Positions 35,101-46,299 of a DNA stretch of 64,000 nt are shown piece after piece. A model generated the notes under the pieces. That model worked only from the letters and a program-made list of their open reading frames with translations. It did not search any database and had not been told where the DNA came from. The translations under genes were made by a program, and so were the position numbers. This stretch comes from Saxidomus purpurata (Eukaryota > Mollusca > Bivalvia > Venerida > Veneridae): assembly GCA_022818135.1 (NCBI GenBank), contig JAFMSR010000002.1, positions 23,756,768-23,820,767 of the forward strand, given 5' to 3'. Within the stretch, counting starts at the first letter, position 1, and each line of letters opens with the position of its first letter.

Positions 35101-38029
35101 TTGCAAAAAATAAGGAAGGCTTTCTGGTAACTCTTTTTCTTGAAGAAACAACTTGAATATGAAAGAAAGGCATATGTCAGCAGTTTTTAGAGTAAATAGA
35201 ACATGGTTCTATCATTATCCTATCAATAAATTTATGTCACTATATCAGTAAATTCAAAGTGATCCTGGGACTTTAAGGTTAGACGTTTGGTCAATTTAAT
35301 TCGATTAAACATTGGAAATGAATCATGTTTATGTTCATCACCGTACACATCATTGTAAATCTTAATAATATTTTTTATTAATTATCTGACTGATTATAAT
35401 CATAAAACGTTTTATGCATCTTTGTCAATGATTATAATATAGATCTAAACTCAATTTTCAAAACTTAAATCTGTGAAAAAGTGGTAGGCGCAAAGTTACC
35501 TGCTCACATATACATACAAAGTCAACATATATGATACACATGAAAATGACGAATGCAGTTTTGCGAAATTCAATATTTGTAAACCATTTCAATTTTGCAT
35601 AAACTACAAACAGATGCGTAATACTTTATTTTAATAATCTTGGAAATACATGTATGAGAACTTTACACGCTCTGGTGATAAAATAATCTAAAATAAATAT
35701 GTTGCACGAGAGACATAGAATATTCTATGTCTATTGTTGAACAATCATAAAAACATATTTTAGATTCAATCTAAATTTTATTTTAAAATTTAAAAAAAAG
35801 TATGACATAAATAAATGAACAAAATTCAGTCTGAAGTCATCATTGTTTATCTTTTGCCGACGGGAAATCATTTTAATGTGCTAATATTGTGTAATTGTAT
35901 TGCATTAAATTGCGATCACATTTTCAAGACAGATAAAAGCTATATAGCAGATTTTATATAACATGTAAAATATGGTAATATCAAATACCTAAAACACGGT
36001 TAAAATAATTACCGTTTCCTATGCCACAAACTTTTAATATAATAAATTGACCAAAAGAGTTTTCCCCGAGGGTATAATTTAAATTTATCAAGTAACGGCC
36101 AAATGCAACGTAAATGACATACACTTCGAAAGTTGAGAATTGAAGAACTGTATCTGCTTCTTTGTTTATGTTGAGATACAACAGTTTTACAATCAATCGT
36201 GTCAAAATTATCGCTGTTAATTGACATCGTGTTGTTATTGCCAGAGGCGAGGAAACAGATTAAAGACTGTCCTAGCATACCTCGGACGTTTTTATAACTG
36301 TATTAGTTTTGATTTTTAATTTGCTTATTATTTTGCATAAACTACAAACAGAAAGGACAACTTTAAAGTTTCAAGATTCAAAGTTAATTTATTGTAACGT
36401 ATACATGTATATAGTATTTTGTTACAAACATATGCCTTGACAAATTTATCGTGACAAATATAAATACAAATATAACGGATTCTTACATAGAAAAAAGTAT
36501 TACGTATAAAAAAATGTATGAAGTATGTGTCAAGAGGGTGAGCTAATAACAATAGTACAATTTTAGTGTACAACAGAGTGACAAATTGGTATAATAGTTA
36601 TCATTTTATTATTCGCACATATCTATTTATATACAGTCGATTAAAGATGCATCATAATTTAATTGTTTATTATCTCGTAAATACATGTCTGAGAATATGA
36701 CCCACAGAACTGTACTCGACTGATAATGAAATAATCTAAGATAAATATGTTGCACAGTCATATTTTAGATACAATCTAAATTTTATCTAAAAATTAAAAA
36801 GAAGTTAGACATAAACTGATAAACAAAATGTAGTCTTCATTCATCACTGCTCACCTTTTTCCGCCGGGATTTTTTTTTTTCATGTGCTTATATTATGATA
36901 TTTTATTGCATTAAATTTCGATGAGCCAATCACTTTTTCATAACAGAATAAAGCTTTATAGCGGCTTTCATTTAAGATGTACAATTTTGCATAATTATCT
37001 AAAAAATTTGACCAACACAACTATTACATTTTTATAAATCTTTATAAAACTCTAAAAACAGGTAAAACTGTGATGCTTGATTTAACCACGGACCTATATA
37101 CACATACAGGTCCGTGATATAACCAGTCACAACATTCGTCAATACAGGTGACTAAAGCTGTAATTTGGTAAAATCAGATAAAATCGTTATTTTTAAGCAA
37201 GAAGACATACAAATAACTTAAAAATAAAAACATCTAAGTAAAGATACAACTTTCTAGTTTACTTCAATAACTTAATAAATATTGTCAGTTAAGTATAAAT
37301 ATGTAAATATCTTAAATGAAAACCTCATGTGAAGCTTAAAGAAACGCACATTTCCATTGAAGTCAATGCGATTTGATGCAAAAATAGTTACAAATAGTTT
37401 AAAATCAATAGGGAAGCAAGAAGATATTAATTTATTTTAATAAAAAATATATTGGAATAAAGTGGAAAGAATGCAGATTACTTCAATAACTTAATAAATA
37501 TTGTCAGATTATGATTTTATTACTTTTTGGTGAGTTAAAGATTTTACTCCTCTATATTTCAATGTGTATAAATTGACCGATAACGCTTAATCGATAAACC
37601 CGATAAGCTGCTTTCAAGGGAGACAATTTCGCCGATAAGCCGATAAATCTGAAGATATTTCTGGGGATGAATGAAAAGAAAAACGTCACGCATGTCTTCT
37701 CTGTTCAAACAGCGTACATTACGGCTATTGTAAAATATTACAGGGCTTTAAAGAGAAATATTGAAACCACCATGAACACATAGTCTGGGTTTGGTTAAAC
37801 TTCTTTTTTTCTGTCCTTCTGTTTTTTCTTTCTTTCATTCTTTCTTTCAGCACCGGGTTGTTCTGCCATTTCTTTCATATCACAATCAATCAGTTTTCCT
37901 CGAACATATAATGGTACATACCTGAAGGGTCCTCTGTTCTGTCAAAGTGACCTGGAAAGCTCGAACTTCGACTTTACCAGTGTCTGATGTCACTTGTCCT
38001 TTACAAGATTTTAATGCACAAGACGCCAT
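25974..38029 (-). CDS. Class IV (SIRT6/SIRT7-like) sirtuin, complete, six coding exons
   Basis: This is an NAD-dependent protein deacylase of the sirtuin family, inferred from motifs. Coding exons are 38029-37922, 31252-31027, 30154-30068, 28819-28476, 28155-27962 and 26169-25974. All introns are GT-AG and phases join without a break (1155 nt, 384 residues plus stop). NAD-binding GAGISTAAGIGDFRG lies at 112-126 and GKW at 129-131, a class IV feature. QNTDGLH is at 182-188 and the presumed general-base His202 is in ELHGN. Zinc cysteines are 210/213 and 252/257, with an extra pair at 239/242. INFGDYLE is at 266-273 and LGSTL at 293-297. Oddities are Gly in place of the usual Pro in GIPDFRG, and an N-terminal C4-x4-C9 ... 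H48-x2-C51 pattern ahead of the sirtuin core. The length is similar to SIRT6 and SIRT7, which are nuclear. I leave the symbol blank because SIRT6 and SIRT7 cannot be told apart with certainty here. Confidence 0.9.
26288..26660 (+). mobile_element. MITE (AAGGGRCAT family), copy 2, in sirtuin intron 5
   Basis: The copy is diverged and in the same orientation as 11378-11758, sharing GCGATTTATTACAGAA and the end TAGGGAGTGCCCCTT. TA flanks both ends. The left end is mutated (AGGAGGCATCCCATA). Confidence 0.75.
27138..27600 (+). repeat. Probable tRNA-derived SINE or related retroposon in sirtuin intron 5
   Basis: A tRNA-like head, TAGTTAGCGCGTTCGACTTG ... AAGGTCGAAGG (about 27150-27200), is followed by a long unique-looking body with AATCCGGGTACCAGACC (about 27405-27420). 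The B box is weak. I infer a bivalve SINE from the head, but the body could belong to another retroelement. Confidence 0.4.
27962..28155 (-). CDS. Sirtuin exon 5 (residues 256-319)
   Basis: It starts after TTTATTTCCAG with DCGGYLMNTIINFGDYLE, then carries ADIVFCLGSTLMVSPANSL and RLVICN. It ends ACAG|GTAAC in phase 2. The Cys in DCGG completes the zinc site begun in exon 4. Confidence 0.93.
28476..28819 (-). CDS. Sirtuin exon 4 (residues 142-255), catalytic core
   Basis: It carries QNTDGLH, ELHGN, CEKC twice and the first half of the CPNKDC zinc motif. The acceptor (TTTAAAAG|GTGCG) has a poor pyrimidine tract. However, it restores the phase of exon 3 and gives EHGAKGAKSKGRRAYNIMELRPTYTH in two halves with no stop. 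The antisense 103-codon ORF over this exon is a shadow. Confidence 0.88.
28893..29246 (-). mobile_element. MITE (AAGGGRCAT family), copy 3, in sirtuin intron 3
   Basis: Perfect-looking ends, AAGGGACATACCCTA and GGTATGTCCCTT, are flanked by TA at 28891-28892 and 29247-29248. The interior is inverted relative to copy 1 (GTAATAAATCGCATCCACCC). Confidence 0.85.
29460..29680. repeat. Diverged direct duplication of about 120 bp in sirtuin intron 3
   Basis: Two copies share AATCTTTGGCA, CCGGTATAAT-type text, ATTTCATCA and TAACTTCGTA. Just before them AAGGAATATATTTTACAGAA is repeated. Confidence 0.65.
30068..30154 (-). CDS. Sirtuin exon 3 (residues 112-141), NAD-binding motif
   Basis: The exon encodes GAGISTAAGIGDFRGKDGKW and then TQRDKAKEH. 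It begins after AACCAAG and ends CATG|GTAAGC, phase 1. This is the signature Rossmann-fold loop of sirtuins. Confidence 0.95.
30570..30790 (+). repeat. tRNA-derived SINE in sirtuin intron 2
   Basis: A clear B-box sequence GGTTCGAGCC lies at 30624-30633. A tRNA-like 5' part with GTCGTTGGTTTTAAATC sits about 50 bp before it, followed by a tail with GGTTGGAACGGGCGTAAAAC. It is not a functional tRNA because no complete cloverleaf can be drawn. Confidence 0.55.
31027..31252 (-). CDS. Sirtuin exon 2 (residues 37-111)
   Basis: The exon starts after TTTAACAG, encodes AEWDESGEAVFHRECW then a lysine-rich helix-like linker, and ends YPIFFT plus one base at ACAG|GTATT. The split glycine codon joins exactly to exon 3 to make TGAGIS, which confirms the junction. 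Confidence 0.9.
32227..33402. mobile_element. Mariner-type non-autonomous element in sirtuin intron 1
   Basis: Inverted ends of about 25 bp read CAGTAGTCGGAACGTAACAG at the left and the inverse of CAGTAGTCGGAATGTAACAG at the right. Both are flanked by TA. TA plus CAGT is the hallmark of Tc1/mariner insertions. The 1.18-kb interior shows no transposase and has clusters of ATACGC- and TATCGTG-rich repeats near each end. Confidence 0.82.
33720..34135. repeat. Dispersed CAGTGAAA/CRE repeat, copy 2, in sirtuin intron 1
   Basis: It matches copy 1 (11262-12060) but lacks the nested MITE, reading CAATCTTTAGCCCGG across the site. The CRE-like palindrome TGACGTCA within AATGACGTCATTT is kept (about 33901-33913). 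The terminal palindrome is more decayed and contains GGCGCGCC. Confidence 0.78.
35049..35258. repeat. Dispersed repeat copy (family also at 23.1 and 51.1 kb)
   Basis: It shares TTTTTCAATGATATT, CTTGAAGA(A/G)A and GAATATGAAAGAAA-type segments in the same order with 51121-51300, and a shorter part with 23085-23225. Confidence 0.55.
35590..36985. repeat. Direct duplication of about 380 bp, 1.05 kb apart, sirtuin intron 1
   Basis: Copies at about 35590-35970 and 36650-36985 share AATACATGT, AAATAATCTAA, ATAAATATGTTGCAC, ACAATCTAAATTTTAT-type text and TGCATTAAAT in order. Divergence and indels show it is old. Confidence 0.7.
37087..37116. repeat. Perfect 9-bp inverted repeat, 12-nt loop
   Basis: CACGGACCT and AGGTCCGTG flank a TA-rich loop. 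It lies in sirtuin intron 1, with no known role. Confidence 0.8.
37922..38029 (-). CDS. Sirtuin exon 1 (residues 1-36)
   Basis: The chosen start (38029-38027) has an A-rich context followed by G. The exon encodes MASCALKSCKG onward and ends TLQ at CAG|GTATG, phase 0. The frame stays open upstream to a strong 3' splice-like site at 38078-38077 (TTTTCTGCAG). A further 5' exon, coding or untranslated, is therefore possible. Confidence 0.75.
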
Positions 38030-39480
38030 TTTTTCTTTGTAAGTGCGAGCTTGTAACAGAAACAAATGATCATAACCTGCAGAAAACAACAGACACGTGT
38101 TAATTAGTTTTCATGTTCTGAGTGTATTCTTTGTTTACGTGGTTTTCTCTCTAGATGTGAAAGAGCCACCAAATTTATTTATAAAGTCAACTGCTTGAGA
38201 GAGGTTCGCAATAGAAAGAATTTTTTTTTCGAATGGCGAAAAGTGGCCAGATAATATTTTAGAGATATGCTGTCCGTCAGTCAACCATGTGAAAGCGAAA
38301 ACACACATGTCTGCGCTTTGTTTTGTAAAACTCAGAAGAATCGGGTTATCAAAAACAGTGGATACAATAGAGACTAATTCTAATTGATTTGCCTCTCATA
38401 AAAATATAAAACAGGCTAAAATCTATAAACTGAACTATGATTTACATTCTTTATTATCTGCATCACATATTATATGGTGTAATATGCGTCACAAGAAAGG
38501 GTGTATAAATATTTTCAATGAATCACTTTTTAATATTTGCGAAGCTTTATTTAAACATGCTTGAATAAACGGAAGGAAATATTGATCATACAACATTAAA
38601 TATCATATTACTCTTTCGTACACATTCTTAAACGACGTATGATTTAGAATATTTCTTTACACTTGATTCAATGGTCTGAACGTACTGATCTGAAAACTAA
38701 CTTCATAAATATACACAAATATATCAATTTTACTGTGTTTGTTTCTTATTTATTTCATCTCCAAAAATTCATGAAACTCAACATATATCTGGCTCACAGC
38801 CGTAATAATACCGAATCTCACGATATACACAGTGACGGTAGGCCTCTATAGATACATTTTACGTTTTTTACAAGTAAAGTATTACATCTTACCTCATCTA
38901 CTTCTTTATTCTGTCACTTTTTCAGAAATGAAACAACGTCCGTTCACACAAAACAGATCTATACATATACATGCATCAACAATCATTTCTAAATTTAGAT
39001 CGTTCACTCATAACTATATAGCCTATACATACATTTCTAATTTTAGATTGTTTACAAACATTAGGTACGGAGTTTATCGATGACTTATTGAACATACATC
39101 GTATGTACCCGGAGTAAATACGATATTGTTTACTTTTGTTTACATGTTACTTTTGAATGACGTAATGACCAAATGACTGAAATTTATATTAAGTACAGGT
39201 GTGGAGATCTACTGTAGACCAAAGGCTTGGTTCTTAAATGAATCTAAAAAGACAAAACAAAGCCGGAAAAGTCATAATCCCGACCACGAGGTCCTACGTA
39301 CATTATAAAAGTTATGTCGTTGTCATCTAGCTACGTACAAGCATTATTTTCTTATAATCGGTAACTGATTTCTGTGCTGTTGCTCATTACTGTAATTCAT
39401 GTATTGCTATTACGTAAAATGTAACTCGGGTGTTACGGTTCATTACTGCATAGTGATCATGATTTGTTAACATGTTTTAA
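38030..39480. other. Sequence upstream of the sirtuin start
   Basis: It should hold the 5' UTR and promoter of the minus-strand gene, but I see no clear TATA or initiator that can be trusted in this AT-rich DNA. A diverged tandem duplication of about 70 bp lies at about 38937-39060 (ATTTCTAA(A)TTTAGAT in each copy). Confidence 0.4.
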
Positions 39481-39608
39481 CTGTTTTGTATTTTGAATGC
39501 AATGTTTATAGGAAGACCTCGAGGAAGATAAGGCCTTGGACTTAATGAGTCACCTTCTTTAAATAAAGAATATTAATAGTATTATTATTATTATTATTAT
39601 TATTATTC
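39480..39608 (+). repeat. LINE-like 3' tail with (ATT)n
   Basis: The sequence ends TTTAAATAAAGAATATTAATAG followed by an ATT microsatellite (39574-39608), typical of a retroposon 3' end. No upstream coding part is seen. Confidence 0.5.
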
Positions 39609-39779
39609 TTATGGGCCAACGGCGGCCCAACTTTGTCATTTTAGTTATGAAAAATTTGAATCATCCTAATATTGGCCCAATATTTCTATTTTTAGGCAAA
39701 AGAAATTGCGTATTGGGCCAACAGAGGCATTTGATTGTTTATTGGTACCGAGCATCGTTCAAAACGAAATGAAAACGTC

Positions 39780-40110
39780 AGTTGTTACCAGAGCTGCAGC
39801 ATTACTAGAGGACACGGGGTTGTGTTCATGCAGAAGCGGGGGCACTATAGATTAGGATGAAACAAAGGGTTGTTTGTTGTGGGCGCATGCGTCCATAATT
39901 AATAATTAATTGTTATTTAAATAATATATGTTTACAATTAGAGTAGGAAGTTAGCCCCGCAGTCCCGTGAAGTTAGTATCGTAGCACCAAGCTACCCCGC
40001 AGCCCCATGACGTTTGCCTCGTAGCACCTTCTTTCACCAGGCCCCGAGAAGTTCGCTCCGTTGAGCTGATACTAGGGGATACAGACCTAAATTCATGGAC
40101 TTGTGAGAAT
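39780..40110. repeat. Copies of the G-rich repeat family
   Basis: The part at 39780-39890 (AGGACACGGGG, GTTCATGCAGAAGCGGGGGC, GGGCGCATGCGT) matches 46371-46480. The part at 39945-40110 (CCCCGCAGTCCCGTGAAG) is the inverse orientation of the family at 46.5-47.1 kb. Confidence 0.65.
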
Positions 40111-40732
40111 TTTACGAGTATGTGTAACCTGTCAGCCGTGGCCATCAGGCTGCAGCATTTCCCGATAGTATAGTTTCCTACAGAGACGTTTTACACTGGT
40201 TAGGTAAAATCCGATACAACTTTAAATGGAAGATTCTATTATAAATAACCGCTCAAAATAGGGGTGTACTATATACCTCAGTAGCCAGGTTTCGATCAAT
40301 AAATTAAAATACGTGTACTACTCGACCTTATTTTGAGTTGCATTGTTTAAAAAATTTACATTTTGGTAATTAAATAAATACATCTCAATGCTGTTTAATT
40401 TAACAAAATTCGTAACAAAGTTGAAACGGAAATATAAGTAGGCCTTCTTTCCGTGACTGAATAGATTACGATCGCACATCTTGAAAATTTAGAATCTAAC
40501 TTCAAACATGTTTAATAAACGATTATATTACAATCCTTACGGTGTCAATGTAAAATTGACATATTTAAATAGATATGTACATGTATTTTATGAGCATGGT
40601 GTGAACATACATTACTTATACAAAAAGAGTGACACCGATGAGTGTCTACAGAAATTTTCCCCGAGACCTTCATATGCAGCTCCCCGGAATGTGATCGAAA
40701 GAGTACAAAAGTTATTCTTTCGCGGTTTTATT

Positions 40733-40754
40733 GCGTTGCGCCTCAGCGCAACGC
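40733..40754. repeat. Perfect GC-rich hairpin, 9-bp stem and CTCA loop
   Basis: GCGTTGCGC, CTCA and GCGCAACGC stand out in AT-rich surroundings. It could be the end of a lost mobile element. Confidence 0.85.
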
Positions 40755-40759
40755 ATGTT

Positions 40760-43700
40760 TGGGGTAATGTAACTGGAAGTCACTGGTGAGGTGGCAATGA
40801 TCAATTTATCACCGTATCGGTAGTAGTGAATAAATTCGTTTTCGATACTGAAAAGACTTCGTTGAAGTTACTGACATTGAACTAAATTCCACTGGTAAAC
40901 AGTGCAGTATTCTAAATTTGCTACAAAGGCACAGAATAGTTTAATGATAAAAATGATGAATAATCGTGTTTTATATTAAACATTTCATTTTCGGCAAATA
41001 ACAGTTCATTTCGATGAATATTGAGGTATGTGGTAAAACCCTGACCTGACCAGACCAGAACACACAAAAGGCCGATCGTACCAGAAATTTTCGCCGATAT
41101 GACAAACACACAATAGCGTTATCATTTCAGTATTAAAAATATCTGCATTTGGTACATGTGTAACCAAACATGATTTTTCATTGTTAAAGTAATAATATTG
41201 AGCACTAAGAGCAGTATCGGAACGTTTTCATCTGTAATAGAAACTATAGAATTCAATTTTAGTTCAACGAGTGTATATAGGCCCGCTCATGTTTTACCGA
41301 CTTCTGAGTATTCTTTGTTTATATTGTTTTGTTCATATCGGCGGAAATTTCCAGTACGTTTCGTGCTTTCCGTGGTGTAGTCTTTTACCACCAAAAATTT
41401 TTCCAAATTGAAAGACCCGCCATTACGATCTTTGCGGGACTGTTTCTCCCCATTATGATGGTCAGGAAAAATGTTTAAAATTTAAAATTCGCATAGAAAG
41501 TACAGTAACAATGCATTGAATATAGCCTATGCACACTACAGATGACCACTATATACAATTTACATTCGTAAATATCCATCTTACAGGTCAAGTTCGATTA
41601 TGGCCACATTTGCACTTAATAGTTCAGAGAAACACATGTGTGCACCTGTATGATAGTCGTTATACATTTTCATATTTGCATGTTACTGAAAAGCACAAAG
41701 CGGGAGCATCCGTTTCCTTTGGAAACTTTCCTTTGCACAAATTTCTAGATTTTGCTCTTTTACTCTAGGTAGAAAAACTCTGACATATTGTAAAACAAAT
41801 GATTAAATAGAACACCATCTTATACTTACTACTCTGAGAAATATTAGTCTGTATGCCACAAAGTTTTCCTTGCAATAACGGTAAAATACACTTCCACTTA
41901 ATATACTTGTATAAATTTTGTATATATGTCTTTGCACAGTTATTGTAGTCATAAACAATTATTATAACACTCTAAACACTGCAACCAGGGACTTGACGGG
42001 TATATTGTCGTAATTGCAAGACTCAGTGTAATTTGAAACTAAAAAAAAACTTGCTTCTTTCTATTCCTTGGTTTTAATCAATCGACCCCTGTATTAAAGT
42101 TGTAAAGTATATTAAGAGTATGCATGTGATTATATTGTCGACCACGTTCTAGAGACTACCATCATGTAAATTGGTCAAAATGTTTGTCTCAATGATTTCT
42201 AGGTCAAGTTTGAATCTGGATCATCTGGAGTTATATAGAAACTACAATGTAGGTCACACAGTCAAATTAAAGAAGAACCTTGTAAACACTCTAAAAGCCA
42301 TATTTTATAGCCAATCAAATGAACATTGGTCAAAATGTTTGTCTATGTTATATTGGAATGGTGGTCACCTTGGATCCAAAACTAGGTAACAAGATCAGCT
42401 CAAGAGATAACTTTTTATTGCTCTAAAAGTCACATCTTATAACTAATTTTATGAGAATTAGCCAGAATCTTCCGGTCTTGGTGATAACCTAACTAAATCT
42501 GGGACACATATAGATCAAGGTTGATTTTGATCACACTGTGTAATAAGTAGGCCATGCACTCAGGTGGACGATATAGGGTCAAGATGGCTACTCTTGTTGG
42601 CAGTTCTAGTCAAGTGAAGAAAATCAGTCGATTTAATATGTCTCTCTCTTGTTTTTTAACGTCTCAAAATCGTGTTCCGAAGTCTAATACAGTTCTGCCT
42701 TTAATACAAGTCATCATCATTTGGGCAACGCTATCTTCTATGCTGCGATCCGCAGCAACTTTTCTACTTGTTTGTACTCGTATATACAAGTTACTACAAC
42801 ATACATGAAGTAATTCCGTGAACTTCCTGTGATGTTACCAACTTGCGCGCAGGCAGTGAGTTGATATGTCATAGAACTGTTACACTAATTATTATCATAA
42901 TAATGTATGTGTGTAGCCAATGACACTGAAAATAAATTTGCACGCGAGAGTAAATATAGCGGTCACATTGACGACATGTACATTGTAACGTTCTAGTTGG
43001 AAACAAAATGTCCGTGTCAAAAGCATTCGGTTTTTAATCACACATAGTTTGTCGTTTTGCCGTCGTTTTACTGTTATGAAATTCGTTAGTATATGTATTC
43101 TTTATCACTGATTGCATGTTTTTACATCAAAACGTAAAGTAGTCAGTTAAAGTGTAACGGCCGCAAGTGAGATAAATGATGTTGAAATTGTTTATTGTGT
43201 AACCGTCGTTAAATAAAGTATATTGGAATTAAATTGAATTGAATTGAATAACATGGTCTCGCTGGGATGCTATCAAGTTTGGTCAATGAACATTCACAAA
43301 TTTCCATAATTTCATCATATATAATACATGTACATGTTAATGAAATAAACAAATTGTATACGAGATAAAATTACCCGTCTGCAATGTCTGTCGTTTCATT
43401 TTCATGTCCAAATTTTGTCGATTTGATTTTTTTCCGAGTTTCATTAACTCTTTCCCGAAAATAAAAAAGGATAGGAGAAGACATGGGCTTTGAAAGTAAA
43501 ACCACCATGCACAAAAGAAAAGTTTTGTGTTCACTGTCGGGCTGGCATTACATGTAGACTGAAAATATTGATTTCACAGAAAAATAAATTCAATTTTTAA
43601 CAAGTAAAGATTTAGGCAGGCAGGTAAATTTGTCAGAAGCCGAATACGACATAAGTGTTTGAACAGATAACAAGTGCTGCGACTCAAATTATCAATTTCG

Positions 43701-46290
43701 GAGGCATTTTCTTCTCATTTTGGCAAAACATGGACAGTACGATGTGAAAAAGGCATTTTATGAAAAAAATGGCGTACTGCACTTTTAATGAAAATTAAGC
43801 AGCTAATACTGTTCGTTATATCTTAAAGAACTGAATTGTACATACATGTACAAATATTGTCATACACGTGAAGACAATTCAAACAAGGCTTGAGAATATG
43901 TATCCAAAACTGTGCTTTTCGGTTTTATTTTAAAAAAAAAGTATATCATGACTTCAGGGAACATAATACATTTATAATAATTCATGAACTTGCGGTAGTG
44001 ATTTAGATTATCAGCCAGAGATATCATTGAATCATTCACAAAGAAATGACCCCTGCCTCTGAATCACCGCATGAAGACTACACATGTAAAATTATATATT
44101 TCCTCCCATATAAACAACATCTCGGCGGATTGTAGCTACTTCAGACCGTTTTGGATTTTTGCAACGGGCAGTAAATATTACAAATACACATATCACACGG
44201 TAAAATAATGGTGTGTTTCATTTTCTTATTTTGGAATTCAGAAACCTTCGTGTGACCTCATAAGAAACCTTGACTCTACGGGTTCAAACTCTGGTTATGA
44301 AGATTGGTTTTACGGCACAACCTGTCAACAATTATTATTGAGTAACACGGATATTTCATACTGAACTTGAATTGGGTATAAGCTACGCTTTTCTGATCTC
44401 TCGGGATAAACTGAGGTGTAACCTCACGACTTTGAGAAGCTATAGTTTGGTAAAAAATTCCCCCGACTCCAATGATCTGTTGCTTCAAAACTTTCTTAAC
44501 TCTATGCCGCTACGCCAATTTTACAGAAAACATTTTATGTCAAATTTAGGTACAAGTATCGTTTTGTTATCATTCATGTAGATCGTTTTCTGGTTCTGTT
44601 ACTTTCGAGTATCAGAATATTCGTATTCGGACGTAGCCAACTGGTGATTGGACAGTACATAAACTGGCACATGCAGTTACTTTCAGGGTCATGTACAGTA
44701 AATGCAAACTGGCTGAGATAGAGATTTAAGATAGCACTTGTTCAGATTTTTTTAATCATAAATTCTTGAAAAGTCCCCGGTCAGAGTTTTTATTAGTCAC
44801 TAGTTGAGAAAGACGACGCTGTCTTTCGGAGGATGAAGAGCGATTTTAAATCCGCTGAAATTTTTTTACCTTGTACATAAGATCTGCCACATTGTCTTCA
44901 TTTTGTATTAATTGACGTAAAGGTTTAAATTTAAGCGCATGTACTAACGACGTGAGTGTACTAACGACACCCCTATTTTAAGCGGTAATTTTATAATGGA
45001 TTCTCCTACTTTATGTATCGACAGATGTATCGGTTTTTTATTTGTTTGTGAAACAAAAAAAATTACTTACCGTTTTCCGATGCCTACTCCTTAAGTACCA
45101 AATCTGAAAGTAGCTCCGGCACGTCAGTCAGCATATAATCCCAAATTATGATTCTTCATTCGAAACCATATGGCCATCGCAAACATTAAAAGTGTATTGT
45201 TTCAATATATAATGTTATAAACTCATGCAGTATCAGCTAAATTTTATAAATATAACTAAAGTAAACTGTTTCCGAATAAGAACCGCGGATGTATTTCATT
45301 TTACAATGATGCGTAAAAATAAGGGACGATTTATTATATATATACACCCTATAGAAATAGTTCCGATTTCTTAACCCGCCGGCCATTTCTTAAACCTTGT
45401 GTGGAAAGAAAACATGTTTTGGAGTTTCTGTGACAACAAAATGTCTAACCCTGATCGTTATTTTAAAGAATGAAATATTTTGAACAGCCAGGAATATTTA
45501 CGCGCATGTTTACACATAGTCTTTTTACGAATATATTCATCCATTCATAAATTTTATTCAATGCGCGGCAAGGAACGTAATTATAACTTTCCTTATTGCT
45601 GATTTTTTTTGTTTATTTGCGTGAGCACCTTAAGCAGAAAACAAGTGTTAGGATACGTTAAAGTCGATGTTAAAAACGATTTGTTATATTTCATAGGTGG
45701 TGATTGTTTTAAGTAGAAGGCAATTTACGCTACATTCGACTGTAGGCCTCGTTATCTTGAAACGCATCGAATGAGCTTTTTTGTTAAAATACATTCATAA
45801 CTTATCTATCAATGACTGCAGGAAAACATTTGAACATCGTTACTTCCTGGTCTCTACAATATTCGTTCTATAAATGTATATTGTGGCATTTTAGACACGC
45901 ATTATGACTTTGTCGGTCTGCACAATAAATTGATCCCCTTAATGATCGGTGCTATTGCCTGCTCGTTTGTGTTATCGAAGCGCCGCATCAGTGTCTGATT
46001 TTAGACAGTAAGTGAAAACATTTTGTTGAGTACTGCTGTCTATGTGTACCGGGAATAGAAACAGAGACAGTTCGATCCAAAATACGATTTATAACTGTTG
46101 CATTCTGTTCATATCTTATTACCAACTGGTATAGCCTTCACTAATGAAGATTACAGACTGAAAAAGCCGTCACAACAAAACAAAAAAACAAATATTTTGA
46201 ATACACAAACAAATCCAGCGTCTTCAGCGCTTTGATTTTGTCAGAAAGAAAGGTGTACAGGCGTAGTTAAACTAATATGAAATGCTGCAG
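40760..46290. other. Intergenic stretch without recognisable genes
   Basis: Short ORFs of 60-85 codons occur on both strands without motifs or splice logic. The stretch at 42150-42560 is a degenerate pearl-like core pair sharing TTGGTCAAAATGTTTGTCT. The stretch at 43130-43250 looks like a LINE 3' tail with an ATTGA-type tract. Confidence 0.4.
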
Positions 46291-46299
46291 TTTGATGAC

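Noticed and set aside
40508..40789. 93-codon ORF as a gene
   Set aside because: It has no motif and runs through a GC-rich hairpin (40733-40754) that looks like repeat sequence.
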